From positions 1-44,626 of the forward strand of contig JBEBHJ010000027.1 in the NCBI GenBank assembly GCA_040081075.1: 44,626 nt of DNA. The letters are read 5' to 3'. Below the pieces are notes generated by a model, which saw only the letters and a program-made list of their open reading frames with translations, was not told the origin of the DNA and made no database searches. The translations under genes were made by a program, and so were the position numbers. The DNA is from JANJUB01 sp040081075. GTDB lineage: Bacteria > Armatimonadota > Fimbriimonadia > Fimbriimonadales > Fimbriimonadaceae. Every line of letters starts with the position of its first letter. The first letter of the stretch is position 1. Of this stretch, positions 1 to 7,978 are shown one piece after another.

Positions 1-900
1 CGGGCGGGTTCGGGAGAGGCGCGGGGTGGTAATGCGCGCTTCGGGGGTTTTGCTTAAAGTGCGCAGGGCCTGTATCCATCCGGGCGGTCGCCCCTTGAGG
101 TTGATCGTTTTCTCCAGGTAGGATTCGCGCTGCCCGGGCTTCGTCCAGGGCCAAGACTCGAAGAATCGTGCGGCCATACGCCTCGCCGCCCACTTGGCTG
201 CGGGGTGAGTGCTACGATTTGCCAGCACGTCGGCATAGAAAAGTGTTACTGAGCCTTTCTCCGTCATCTTGTCAAGATCTGTGATATGGGTCATTGGTTC
301 GGAAAGGTGGCCTAGGTGATGCGCGCCCCGATATCCATAGCGTGCCCAAAGGGTTTTTGCTTTTCGTTCCGCCGCATCCTTGGAGTAGTCATCAAAATGG
401 TATTCAGTTTCCATAAAAGCCAAGGGGGGGATCACCTGGGGTTCAAGGTGCCAGGATATCAAAGCGAAGAAGGCGTTGTTGCGGTCCTTTGCCATCCCAT
501 CTCCGGCGACACGAGTCATGACCACCTTGAGTTGACTTGCTTCGGTGGACGTTACATAACGCGCCGCCTTAGTCAGCCGTTGGTGTTTCTCGAACGCGTA
601 CCTGAGGTAGTGTGCGAGTTCAGCGGCCGTCGCTCCTGTGTTTCCTACCACGAGAGGTGCAAGGGCTCGTTCGGGATCATCAGAAAGCATCGCGGCTGCG
701 ATTTTGTCTTCGGACTCTTGCGGACCGAGTTCAAGGAGAGAAGGAATCCATGGCCCACGGACAGCAAAATCTTCTCCGCGCCCATTGCGATACTTGCCGC
801 CAATGTAGTCTAGATCGTTCTTGATGACCCAATTTGAAGCGGGCAAGAAGGCCAGACTCGCGAGCACGACCAAACAAATCCATGTGATCTTATTGGTCAT
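1..900 (-). CDS. Hypothetical secreted or membrane-anchored protein (partial, C-terminus beyond the left edge)
   Basis: An open frame starts at ATG 900-898 and continues without a stop to base 1, giving at least 300 residues. The N-terminus has a hydrophobic stretch (ITWICLVVLASLAFLPAS, residues 4-21) that fits a signal peptide or membrane anchor. The rest looks soluble and helix-rich, with Ala/Arg-rich segments such as AAKWAARRMAARF that recall helical-repeat proteins; I recognise no family. The start lies inside the end of the preceding small gene (11-base overlap), so translation is probably coupled and it is the third gene of the ECF sigma operon. That context suggests a role linked to the signal sensed by the sigma factor, but this is inference. 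The coding strand is chosen because the minus frame is open over the full 900 bases, while the longest plus-strand frame here covers only about half of it. Confidence 0.75.
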   Translation of the reverse strand, partial: MTNKITWICLVVLASLAFLPASNWVIKNDLDYIGGKYRNGRGEDFAVRGPWIPSLLELGPQESEDKIAAAMLSDDPERALAPLVVGNTGATAAELAHYLRYAFEKHQRLTKAARYVTSTEASQLKVVMTRVAGDGMAKDRNNAFFALISWHLEPQVIPPLAFMETEYHFDDYSKDAAERKAKTLWARYGYRGAHHLGHLSEPMTHITDLDKMTEKGSVTLFYADVLANRSTHPAAKWAARRMAARFFESWPWTKPGQRESYLEKTINLKGRPPGWIQALRTLSKTPEARITTPRLSRTRP

Positions 901-1129
901 CTTGGGTTGAGGACACGAGGGCGGCTATCGGCATGTCAGTTCGGTCGCTGGACTTGAGGTAGTCCGCCGGCCATCGTGAGCCGACCGCGATGATAATCCA
1001 GGCGATGAGAGTAGCTACTGTTCCGCCGGCGACAGTTGGAATCTCGATCTCGGTTCGTGGGCTACTTTTGCAGTCCAAGCTCACGTAATACTCTTCAAGC
1101 GCTTCGAAGGGGTCTATTCTTCCGGCCAT
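890..1129 (-). CDS. Small single-helix membrane protein, candidate anti-sigma factor
   Basis: This 79-residue protein has one clear membrane segment (GGTVATLIAWIIIAVG, about residues 35-50) between a short acidic N-terminal part with a DPFEALEEYY segment and a short C-terminal tail. It begins 16 bases before the end of the ECF sigma gene and has a good ribosome site (GGAG seven bases before ATG). A small membrane protein encoded directly after, and overlapping, an ECF sigma gene is commonly an anti-sigma factor. The N-terminal part is, however, too short for a zinc-binding anti-sigma (ZAS) domain and lacks the HxxxCxxC motif. The function is therefore inferred from position only. It might instead be an accessory protein of the downstream unknown gene. 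Confidence 0.65.
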   Translation of the reverse strand: MAGRIDPFEALEEYYVSLDCKSSPRTEIEIPTVAGGTVATLIAWIIIAVGSRWPADYLKSSDRTDMPIAALVSSTQDDQ

Positions 1130-1614
1130 AGTTTGCTCCAGTAGTGTTTGAATGATTGTCGGGCGTGGTGCAGCCTTGATCCAACCGTTCCCGGCGGAAT
1201 TTGAAGGGTATCAGCAACTTCTTGGTAGCTCAGTTGTTGACCCACGATTAGGTTGAGAATTGCCCGATCTTGGGGCTCAAGGTGGGCAAGGGTTTGTTCA
1301 ACCATGATCCGCTGATCCAAATCCTGATCAGCCATTGGGAGGGTATCGGGCAGTTCGATCGGTTTGGCCCTTCTCAGGTGATCTATTGCGGTTCTTACCG
1401 CGATAGAACGCAACCATGGCACAAAATTCTGGCTCGTCTCAAATCGTGAAACGGCTTTGAGAAACACCTCTTGAACTAAATCAGCGGTGGTCTCCTCGTG
1501 GCCAATGATGCCTTTGATCGTCCGATACACCATTTTGTGTTGTTCCTCAAGGAGGTTGTAAACCGAGGTGTTTCTCGACAGGGTTATTCGATCAAACGGC
1601 TTTTCGTTTGGCAC
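1114..1614 (-). CDS. ECF-type RNA polymerase sigma factor
   Basis: A 166-residue protein with the two-domain layout of extracytoplasmic-function sigma-70 factors. Region 2 spans about residues 20-85, with the core-binding/-10 part around DLVQEVFLKAVSRF and WLRSIAVRTAIDHLRR. Region 4 spans about 108-160, with the helix-turn-helix around LSYQEVADTLQIPPGTV and SRLHHARQSF. It would direct RNA polymerase to a small regulon in response to an envelope or other signal. The start is GTG at 1614 (valine codon read as Met), preceded by AGGGG. It heads an operon with two overlapping downstream genes and is divergent from the chemoreceptor gene, with a roughly 115-base region between them. The ECF subgroup cannot be assigned by eye. 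Confidence 0.93.
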   Translation of the reverse strand: MPNEKPFDRITLSRNTSVYNLLEEQHKMVYRTIKGIIGHEETTADLVQEVFLKAVSRFETSQNFVPWLRSIAVRTAIDHLRRAKPIELPDTLPMADQDLDQRIMVEQTLAHLEPQDRAILNLIVGQQLSYQEVADTLQIPPGTVGSRLHHARQSFKHYWSKLWPEE

Positions 1615-1701
1615 GATACCCCTATGACGGCTTGACTAGAACAATCCTTCAAATTCCTGTTAAAGAATTCAGGTGCACACGCCGATAAATCTACTGGGAG
1701 A

Positions 1702-1720
1702 ACCCTGCTTGTTTCAGGGT
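1702..1720 (+). promoter_or_regulatory. Small hairpin covering the chemoreceptor ribosome site
   Basis: ACCCTG (1702-1707) and CAGGGT (1715-1720) are perfect inverted repeats separated by seven bases. The right arm contains AGGG, the only purine-rich stretch placed to serve as the ribosome binding site for ATG 1730. If formed in the mRNA, the hairpin would hide that site and lower translation. The stem is only six pairs, so it could be chance. Confidence 0.3.
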
Positions 1721-1729
1721 AACTGCATT

Positions 1730-4108
1730 ATGCGCAACTTGAAGATCGGTCCGAAACTCATCATTCTCTTTCTTGCTTTCGGGGGCATCCCCCTGATTGC
1801 AGCTTCGCTCATGGCCAATTCCGGTATGTGGAAAATGGCGGAAACTCAAAAGGGTTCGCTCGAATCTTCGGCCGAAACGATCATTCAACGGGTTGAGCGT
1901 AACTTGTTCGAGCGGTACGGAGACGTGCAAGCGTTCGGACTCAACAGTGTAGTTCAAGACAAAACTGGGTGGTATCAACAAGGCCCGACCAACAAAGTCA
2001 CTGAGGCAATGAACAAGTACATGAGCGTGTACACGCCGATTTACTCGATGATGCTCATGACAGATACAGCTGGCAAAGTAGTGGCAGTCAGCAGCGTTGA
2101 TTACGCTGGGAAACCGGTGGACACTTCCAGCTTCTATTCAAAAGACTTTTCGGGTGAGACGTGGTTTAGGAACAGCATGGCCGGGAAATTCCTTGAGGGC
2201 GAAGGCATCACAGGAACCTATGTTGACGATGCGCATAATGATCCCGAGATTGCAAAGATTTTTGGCAACGCCGGCACGGTTATTTGTTACAGCGCTCCCG
2301 TAAAGGATGCGGCGGGTAACGTCGTCGGCGTTTGGCACAACTACGCTCAAATGTCATTGGTGGAGTCCATCGTTCAGGAGGGTTTCAACGAACTCAAAAA
2401 GAGCGGCTTTCGATCAGCTTCTATTCGGGTTGTAAATGAAGAAGGCAAGTTGCTAACGGAGTACTCGCCAGCTTTAGCGAATTCGTCCACCTATAAGAAC
2501 AATGCTGATCGCATTTTGAAAACCGATCTCTCCCAAGAATCTACGATCGCCGCCGCGGCTTCGAAAGCAAACGGAGGACATGCAGATGGTCATAGCAAAC
2601 TCCTGGATGAAGCCGTCGTTGGCGGTTTCAAGAAGTCGGAAGGCGCACTCGGATATCCCGGTATGAAGTGGTCGACGATCGTCGAAGTTCCATCCTCAGA
2701 GTTCTACGCGAAGATCAAAGGGGTCCAAAAGGGGCAATGGCTTCTGCTTCTGTTCTCCATGGTTGCGGTTGCCTTAGGGGCATGGAAAATCGCGAGGTCC
2801 ATCGCAGGTCCGCTCGGACATATGTCCAACTCGCTTGACTTACTTTCTCAAGGGCGGGTTGATATTGAAGTGGACCATAACTCCAAAGACGAGGTCGGCC
2901 AGATTGCACAGTCGCTGCGAAACACGATTGTGAAAATTAAGAGCCATTCGGCGTGGGCCAACAAAATTGCATCCGGTGACCTAACGATTCAAACTCAGCA
3001 TGTGGAAGCGTATGATGTTTTGGGGCTCGCCCTCCAAACCACTGAGAGTAACTACCGGACAATGATTCAAAGCATGCAAGATGTCTCGGGAGATGTTGCC
3101 TTGTCATCTCGCGAAGTAGCAACGGGCAGTGACCAAATCACTGGTGCTGCGGCCCGCGTAGCCGAGGCCTCGGAGAACATTCGACTTTCGGCTGAAGAGG
3201 CCGCCCGAGCGAGCAATGAAGTGGCGGGTGCGAGTAGCCAACAGGCATTTGCGCTCGAGCAGATTGCGGGAATCATGGATCAAATGGTCGAAGCGGTTAA
3301 TCAGGTTGGCCAAAGTATTGAGAGCGTTGCGCAGTCGGCCAAGGATGCCACATCAACGGCCGACGAGGGCGGAGTTGCCGTCTCCGATACAATTTCAGGC
3401 ATGGAGATCATCAAGGATACGACCCTCGAAGTTGCCGAACGACTGTCTCAGCTTGATCACCGTTCTCAGCAGATTGGCTCGATCGCCGAAGTGATCGAAG
3501 GTATTGCTGAGCAAACCAATCTGCTCGCGCTTAACGCCGCCATCGAAGCGGCCCGGGCGGGCGAGCATGGTCGAGGCTTTGCGGTGGTTGCCGACGAAGT
3601 TCGCAAACTCGCCGAGCACTCAGCCGACGCCACGCGCCAGATCACCGAGCTTATTACAGAGATCAGCAATCTCGTTGGTCAATCTACAGTGGCTATGGGT
3701 AAGGCAAATGAGGCGGTAGAGAAGGGCGCCTCACTGAGCGATCAGGCGAAGACTTCGCTCCAAGCGATTTTGGACACTGTAGAATCGTTCCGGGAGCCGG
3801 TGGCTCACGTAAGTGAGCAAACAAGCCAGGCATCTGAGTTGGCGGGACGAGTTCGCGCGGCGATTGACGAGTCCATGAACGCGATTCAAACTAACTCGGC
3901 CGCGGCCGAAGAAATGGCGGCATCGTCAACGCTGGTCAGCGAGCAAGTCGCGGAGATCAGTGCGCTCAGCCAAGAGCAAAGTGCGATGACTTCTGAGCTC
4001 GTTGAGCGATCAGCTACTCTGAACGAATTGGCTCGGGCATTGGACGAAATGGTGAATCACTTCAAGCTCCACGACTCTGACGTCGCTGAACTCAAACGGG
4101 CTGCTTAA
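1730..4108 (+). CDS. Methyl-accepting chemotaxis protein (dCache-HAMP-MA)
   Basis: A chemoreceptor of 792 residues from ATG 1730. An upstream in-frame start at 1673 would add 19 residues that fit no signal sequence, whereas MRNLKIGPKL leads straight into the first membrane helix (about 10-30). A periplasmic sensor of about 300 residues with the look of a double Cache domain follows. The second helix (WLLLLFSMVAVALGAWKIA) lies near residue 340, then HAMP and a second HAMP-like linker (ASGDLTIQ). The cytoplasmic coiled coil has the conserved hairpin tip, recognisable from EQTNLLALNAAIEAARAGE and RGFAVVADEVRKLAE. It passes ligand binding to CheA/CheW; no che genes lie nearby, so it is an orphan receptor. 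The final GDVALSS to SATLNEL stretch holds the methylation helices. The stop interlocks with the convergent gene's stop (TTAA 4105-4108). Confidence 0.95.
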   Translation: MRNLKIGPKLIILFLAFGGIPLIAASLMANSGMWKMAETQKGSLESSAETIIQRVERNLFERYGDVQAFGLNSVVQDKTGWYQQGPTNKVTEAMNKYMSVYTPIYSMMLMTDTAGKVVAVSSVDYAGKPVDTSSFYSKDFSGETWFRNSMAGKFLEGEGITGTYVDDAHNDPEIAKIFGNAGTVICYSAPVKDAAGNVVGVWHNYAQMSLVESIVQEGFNELKKSGFRSASIRVVNEEGKLLTEYSPALANSSTYKNNADRILKTDLSQESTIAAAASKANGGHADGHSKLLDEAVVGGFKKSEGALGYPGMKWSTIVEVPSSEFYAKIKGVQKGQWLLLLFSMVAVALGAWKIARSIAGPLGHMSNSLDLLSQGRVDIEVDHNSKDEVGQIAQSLRNTIVKIKSHSAWANKIASGDLTIQTQHVEAYDVLGLALQTTESNYRTMIQSMQDVSGDVALSSREVATGSDQITGAAARVAEASENIRLSAEEAARASNEVAGASSQQAFALEQIAGIMDQMVEAVNQVGQSIESVAQSAKDATSTADEGGVAVSDTISGMEIIKDTTLEVAERLSQLDHRSQQIGSIAEVIEGIAEQTNLLALNAAIEAARAGEHGRGFAVVADEVRKLAEHSADATRQITELITEISNLVGQSTVAMGKANEAVEKGASLSDQAKTSLQAILDTVESFREPVAHVSEQTSQASELAGRVRAAIDESMNAIQTNSAAAEEMAASSTLVSEQVAEISALSQEQSAMTSELVERSATLNELARALDEMVNHFKLHDSDVAELKRAA

Positions 4109-5322
4109 GCGAGAATCAGGGTCTCGTCTGGTGCAGACCCTGATTTTTCTGCTTGAATCGTGGCTTTCAGCGATTCCAATGCGACTCGGATTTGGCTCTC
4201 ATCGGGCTCGGATGTCGTGATATTTTGGGTCATGAGGCCGGGCCAGAAGAGGTAGCCAACCCACTTTTGGCTCCGGAATTTCCCAGCGATGCGAATCAGT
4301 TCGTAGCTGATACCGGCCACGACCAAGAGCAGGGGAACTTCAATCAAGAAGCGAACGACGCTCGAAATCACAATCGAAAGGCCCTGAACTCGGGGCACGA
4401 AGGTGAAAATCACCAAGCTCACGAGCAAGACGATGACGGCAAAGCTGGTTCCGCAACGCGGGTGAAGGCGAGTCTGCGCCTTGCAGTTTTCAATGGATAG
4501 CTCCTCATTGGCTTCGAGCGTGTTAATGGCTTTGTGTTCGGCCCCGTGATATTGAAATACACGCTGGATCTCTGGCATTCGACTGATTAACCAGATGTAG
4601 CCGATAAAGAATACGATCTTTATGATTTCGGTGACCAAATTGATTCGCCAATCAGGCGCGCCGGTCTTTTTGAAAGCGGTTTGGTCCGAAAGCTTCAATC
4701 CAGCGGTCTCGGCGAGTTTCGTCGCTGTTTCCGATTCTGTGAGTTTCGTGTAGTCGCCAGTGATTCGGTAAGACAAGCTAATCTGTCCGGCAACGACATC
4801 CTTCACCTCAGCGACCACTCCGGCTTTCGCCAAGCGATCTTGGACAACCGCAGCCGTAACGCTGGTGGGAACGGTGTAGCTTGCCTCGATCATGCGATTA
4901 CCTGCGATTCCGGCTGAAATTAGATTGGGAAGATATTGAAAAATAAAGAGACCGAGGGCGAGTGAAACAACCATCGTGGTTAAGATCACGCCTTCTTGCA
5001 TCTTTTTCGACATCGGTTTGAGTTCTTTGCCCGGCTGGACTTCTGCGTTTTCGTCTTGGAATTCTTCGCTGATCTGAATGTTTGATGCGAAGCGCATTGA
5101 GCGCAGTCCGAGGGCCATTGAATCCAAAATTGCGAGGCTCCCCCTTAAAAAGGGAAGTTTTAGCCACTTCTGTCTTCCAATCCAGGTTTTCTCGATGGCT
5201 TCGGTTCGAAGCACGATTTTTCCATTGGGGGCTCGACAAGCGACTGAAAAAAACTTTGGGGACCGCATCATAACTCCCTCGATAATTGCCTGCCCGCCGT
5301 ATTGTAAATATTCTCCTGGCAT
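4105..5322 (-). CDS. DUF1385 family membrane protein
   Basis: A 405-residue protein beginning, from ATG 5322, with the DUF1385 signature GGQAIIEGVMMRSP near its N-terminus. The family also shows in the charged FLRGSLAILDSMALGLRSMRFA segment and in the later YHGAEHKAINTLE, RLHPRCGTSFAV and VGYLFWPGLMTQNITT blocks. Helices occur at about 120-145, 235-250, 295-315 and 325-345. The biochemical function of DUF1385 is not established. Between the first and second helix lies an insert of about 90 residues (from SAGIAGNRMIEASYTVP to KKTGAPDWRINL) that looks like a soluble alpha/beta domain. An upstream in-frame TTG at 5352 is unlikely to be the start, because a good minus-strand -10 (TATACT) overlaps it. 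Confidence 0.88.
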   Translation of the reverse strand: MPGEYLQYGGQAIIEGVMMRSPKFFSVACRAPNGKIVLRTEAIEKTWIGRQKWLKLPFLRGSLAILDSMALGLRSMRFASNIQISEEFQDENAEVQPGKELKPMSKKMQEGVILTTMVVSLALGLFIFQYLPNLISAGIAGNRMIEASYTVPTSVTAAVVQDRLAKAGVVAEVKDVVAGQISLSYRITGDYTKLTESETATKLAETAGLKLSDQTAFKKTGAPDWRINLVTEIIKIVFFIGYIWLISRMPEIQRVFQYHGAEHKAINTLEANEELSIENCKAQTRLHPRCGTSFAVIVLLVSLVIFTFVPRVQGLSIVISSVVRFLIEVPLLLVVAGISYELIRIAGKFRSQKWVGYLFWPGLMTQNITTSEPDESQIRVALESLKATIQAEKSGSAPDETLILA

Positions 5323-5339
5323 TAGGTTGTACTTCCGTG

Positions 5340-5369
5340 TTGCAAGAAACAAGTATAGCCGACCATAAT
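5340..5369 (+). promoter_or_regulatory. Putative promoter of the acyl-CoA dehydrogenase gene, leaderless-type spacing
   Basis: TTGCAA (5340-5345) and CATAAT (5364-5369) are separated by 18 bases. The -10 ends only seven bases before ATG 5377, so transcription would start at or next to the start codon. No ribosome binding sequence precedes the ATG, which agrees with a leaderless message. On the opposite strand TATACT (complement of 5352-5357) may serve the divergent DUF1385 gene. Confidence 0.45.
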
Positions 5370-5376
5370 CACGCCT

Positions 5377-6960
5377 ATGGCTGTTGCTCCGCTAACAAGT
5401 TCAGGTGGTTCATTTTTTTCTGTTGCCCCGGATTCCATTTTTTCGCCAGAGTCTTTTGGATCGGACGAAAAGTTGATGATTTCAGAAGCGGAAAAATTTT
5501 CTCGCAATGAGATCCTGACTCAAGTTGAAGCACTAGACCACCAGGAAGATGGTCTGATGCCGAAGTTGGTGCGGAAAGCGGGGGAAATAGGATTTTGTGG
5601 TGTTGACGCTCCCGCGGAATATGGCGGCCTCGGCATGGGTAAGAACTTGTCGGCTCGGATTTTGGAATACCTGAGCCTGAACGCCTCTTTCAGCGTGACG
5701 TTTGGCGTAACGAGCGGCATTTCGGTTTTTGGTCTCATTGCCTTCGGCACCGAGGAGCAAAAGCGTCAGTACCTGCCGAAGCTGACGAGCGGAGAGTGGA
5801 TTGGGGCGTACGCATTGAGCGAGCCGAATAGCGGGAGCGATGCTTTATCTGCGACTACTCGAGCCGAGTTAAAGAACGGTAAGTGGGTGCTGAACGGCAC
5901 CAAGATGTGGATTAGCAACGCGAAATGGGCTGACTTTTTCTTGGTGATGGCTAAGATCGACGGCGAGAAGTTCTCGGCCTTCATCGTGGAGAAAAGCCAC
6001 CCAGGAGTGAGTATTTCGCGCGAGGAGCACAAAATGGGGCTCAAGGGGTCGTCTACGGCGAGGCTCGTCTTGGAAGACGCTCAGATCCCTGAAGAAAATC
6101 TGCTCTACGAACCCGGGCTTGGGCACCACGTAGCCTTCAATGCCCTAAATATTGGCAGGTTTAAGCTGGCCGCCATGTCGATGGGGCCGGCTCGCAACGC
6201 GATGGAACTAGGGGCGACATACTCCCAAGATCGAAAGCAGTTTGGTCGATCTATTGGCGAGTTCGGACTGATTCGCAAGAAGTTTGCGGAATCCGCCGCC
6301 CGGTTTTTTGCGGCAGAATCTGCGATCTATCGCACCGGCGCACTGATTGACGAGGCCTTTGATTCCTATGCCCACGATATGCCAGGAATGCGCCGAGCGG
6401 CAGAGGAATATGCCATGGAGTGTTCGGCTTGTAAAGTGTTGGCAACTGAAGCCGAGGCCGTCATTGTGGATGAAATGTTGCAGTGTTACGGTGGCTATGG
6501 ATTCACGGAAGAATTTCCGATCGCTCGCCACTATCGCGATGCTCGAGTAAGCAAGATTTACGAAGGGACGAACGAGATCAACCGGGTGTTTTTGGCGGAC
6601 CGTTTGAGGCGACGAGCTCAAGAAGGTCGTTGTTCTCTTGTTTCGGCGGGGGATTCATTCATCTCCGATCTGGCGGGCAAGGCGATGCAGCACGAGCCCA
6701 AAGGTCAGGTGCAGCTTGGTTCTCAGAGCGATCTTGTGATGCTCTCGTACGCTGAGCAGTCAGCCCGGATACGTGCCAAGCAAGTGGGAGGCGTTGCGAT
6801 TGACTTGCATCACGCATTTGTGAACTGGGCGAACATCGAGGCGGCACGGGCATTTGCGATCGTTACCGATACGAGCGCTGGGCACATCCCTCATCCTCAT
6901 CCGATTGACCTCGATTCCCTTGGCTATCAAACGTTGCAAAAGGGCGGGCCGCTACTGTGA
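5377..6960 (+). CDS. Acyl-CoA dehydrogenase (long-type, VLCAD-like layout)
   Basis: A 527-residue flavoenzyme of fatty-acid beta-oxidation that oxidises acyl-CoA to trans-2-enoyl-CoA and passes electrons to ETF. The N-terminal helical domain includes GEIGFCGVDAPAEYGGLGMG. The central beta domain shows AYALSEPNSGSDALS and VLNGTKMWISNAKWAD, which bind FAD and the substrate. The C-terminal domain carries DRKQFGRSIGEF, QCYGGYGFTEEFPIARHYRD and IYEGTNEI, with the catalytic Glu in the YEGT position used by most family members. About 120 residues follow the core, as in very-long-chain enzymes and ACAD9-type proteins, so it is longer than the usual 380. No ribosome site is evident. The final TGA overlaps the GTG of the next gene (GTGA), so the two are translationally coupled. 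Confidence 0.95.
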   Translation: MAVAPLTSSGGSFFSVAPDSIFSPESFGSDEKLMISEAEKFSRNEILTQVEALDHQEDGLMPKLVRKAGEIGFCGVDAPAEYGGLGMGKNLSARILEYLSLNASFSVTFGVTSGISVFGLIAFGTEEQKRQYLPKLTSGEWIGAYALSEPNSGSDALSATTRAELKNGKWVLNGTKMWISNAKWADFFLVMAKIDGEKFSAFIVEKSHPGVSISREEHKMGLKGSSTARLVLEDAQIPEENLLYEPGLGHHVAFNALNIGRFKLAAMSMGPARNAMELGATYSQDRKQFGRSIGEFGLIRKKFAESAARFFAAESAIYRTGALIDEAFDSYAHDMPGMRRAAEEYAMECSACKVLATEAEAVIVDEMLQCYGGYGFTEEFPIARHYRDARVSKIYEGTNEINRVFLADRLRRRAQEGRCSLVSAGDSFISDLAGKAMQHEPKGQVQLGSQSDLVMLSYAEQSARIRAKQVGGVAIDLHHAFVNWANIEAARAFAIVTDTSAGHIPHPHPIDLDSLGYQTLQKGGPLL

Positions 6961-7916
6961 CCGTCGGTATTGTAGGTGCAGGTGGAATGGGGAGCGTTCA
7001 CTCCCGCCACTATCGGCGAATCGACGGGGTCGAACTTGTTATCTTCGATGAAGTTGAGGAGAAAGCCCGGGTGCTGGCTTCGGCTCATGAGGCCGATGTT
7101 GCGGAGTCATTAGGAGCCTTGATAGATCGGTGCGACATCGTTGACGTGTGTCTTCCAACCGATGCCCACCGGGCGTGCGCTTTGGCGGCAGTTTCAGCCG
7201 GACGCCACGTTTTTGTTGAAAAGCCCATTGCCGGCACTTTGGAAGATGCGGCGGAGATCATTTCAGCTTCGGACAAGGCCGGGGTGAAGCTATCGGTGGG
7301 TCAGGTTGTCCGATTCTTCCCGGAATTTAAGCAAGCGAATAAATTGGTGCGAGAGGGAAAGTTGGGCCGCCCCGCCGCCGCGAGAACTCGACGGGGGGGA
7401 GGAGCGCCAAAAGCAGACTGGTTTCTTGATCATGCTCGGTCCGGAGGCGTAATCGTTGATCTAGCGGTTCATGACTTCGATTGGCTGAGGTGGACCCTAG
7501 GCGAGGTCACCCATCTGTATTCGCGTTCGGTGGGGATTCAGGATGGGCTTGGGCTTGACTACGCGCTCACAACGCTATCTTTCGACTCAGGAGCGGTGGC
7601 CCACGTTGAGGCAACCTGGATGGACCCGGCTGGATTTCGAGTCACGTTTGAGGTTTGCGGTTCCGACGGAATGGTTCAATACGATTCGCGTTCGGTCCCC
7701 ACATTGAGGACACACCAAACCAGTGGAGTTAGGTCGGAAGCTCCGCTTTCGCCAGTGGACGATCCTTATTTCAATCAGCTCTCGGCGTTTGTTGGCGCCT
7801 GTCGTGGGGAGAATCCTTTGGCGGTAACGGGTTACGACGGCTTCATGGCTTTATCTATCGCGCTTTCGGCCCTAGAAAGTGCTCGAACAGGCAAAGTTGT
7901 AAAGCCGGTCCGTTAA
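6957..7916 (+). CDS. Gfo/Idh/MocA family oxidoreductase
   Basis: A 319-residue NAD(P)-dependent dehydrogenase of the glucose-fructose oxidoreductase / inositol dehydrogenase type. The N-terminal Rossmann fold starts TVGIVGAGGMGSVHSRHY with the GxGxxG dinucleotide loop. The family EKP motif is present (VEKPIAGTLEDA, near residue 90), and its Lys normally acts in catalysis. The C-terminal alpha/beta domain has the expected VDLAVHDFDWLRWTLGE segment, with Asp/His in the usual catalytic position. The substrate, probably a sugar or cyclitol, cannot be told from the sequence. It starts with GTG at 6957, overlapping the acyl-CoA dehydrogenase stop by four bases, and ends just before a strong terminator. 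Confidence 0.93.
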   Translation: MTVGIVGAGGMGSVHSRHYRRIDGVELVIFDEVEEKARVLASAHEADVAESLGALIDRCDIVDVCLPTDAHRACALAAVSAGRHVFVEKPIAGTLEDAAEIISASDKAGVKLSVGQVVRFFPEFKQANKLVREGKLGRPAAARTRRGGGAPKADWFLDHARSGGVIVDLAVHDFDWLRWTLGEVTHLYSRSVGIQDGLGLDYALTTLSFDSGAVAHVEATWMDPAGFRVTFEVCGSDGMVQYDSRSVPTLRTHQTSGVRSEAPLSPVDDPYFNQLSAFVGACRGENPLAVTGYDGFMALSIALSALESARTGKVVKPVR

Positions 7917-7922
7917 CAAAAG

Positions 7923-7956
7923 AATAACCCCTCACTCTCAGAGTTGAGGGGTTATT
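7923..7956. terminator. Bidirectional rho-independent terminator
   Basis: A perfect 12-pair stem is formed by AATAACCCCTCA (7923-7934) and TGAGGGGTTATT (7945-7956) around a ten-base loop. The left arm is A-rich outside the GC core and the right arm runs into TTATTTGTT, so it can stop transcription from both sides. It sits between the convergent Gfo/Idh/MocA and rpsA genes. Confidence 0.93.
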
Positions 7957-7978
7957 TGTTCAGTTTGTGTCCTGAGCC

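Noticed and set aside
316..813. Long plus-strand open frame of 165 codons
   Set aside because: It lies wholly inside the minus-strand gene 1-900, which has a signal-like N-terminus and is translationally coupled to the sigma operon; the plus frame looks random.
1622..1729. Sigma-70 or ECF promoter for the chemoreceptor or the sigma factor
   Set aside because: TTGACT at 1632-1637 lacks a -10 at a suitable distance, and a GGAAT on the minus strand lacks a correctly spaced CGTC; no promoter could be supported.
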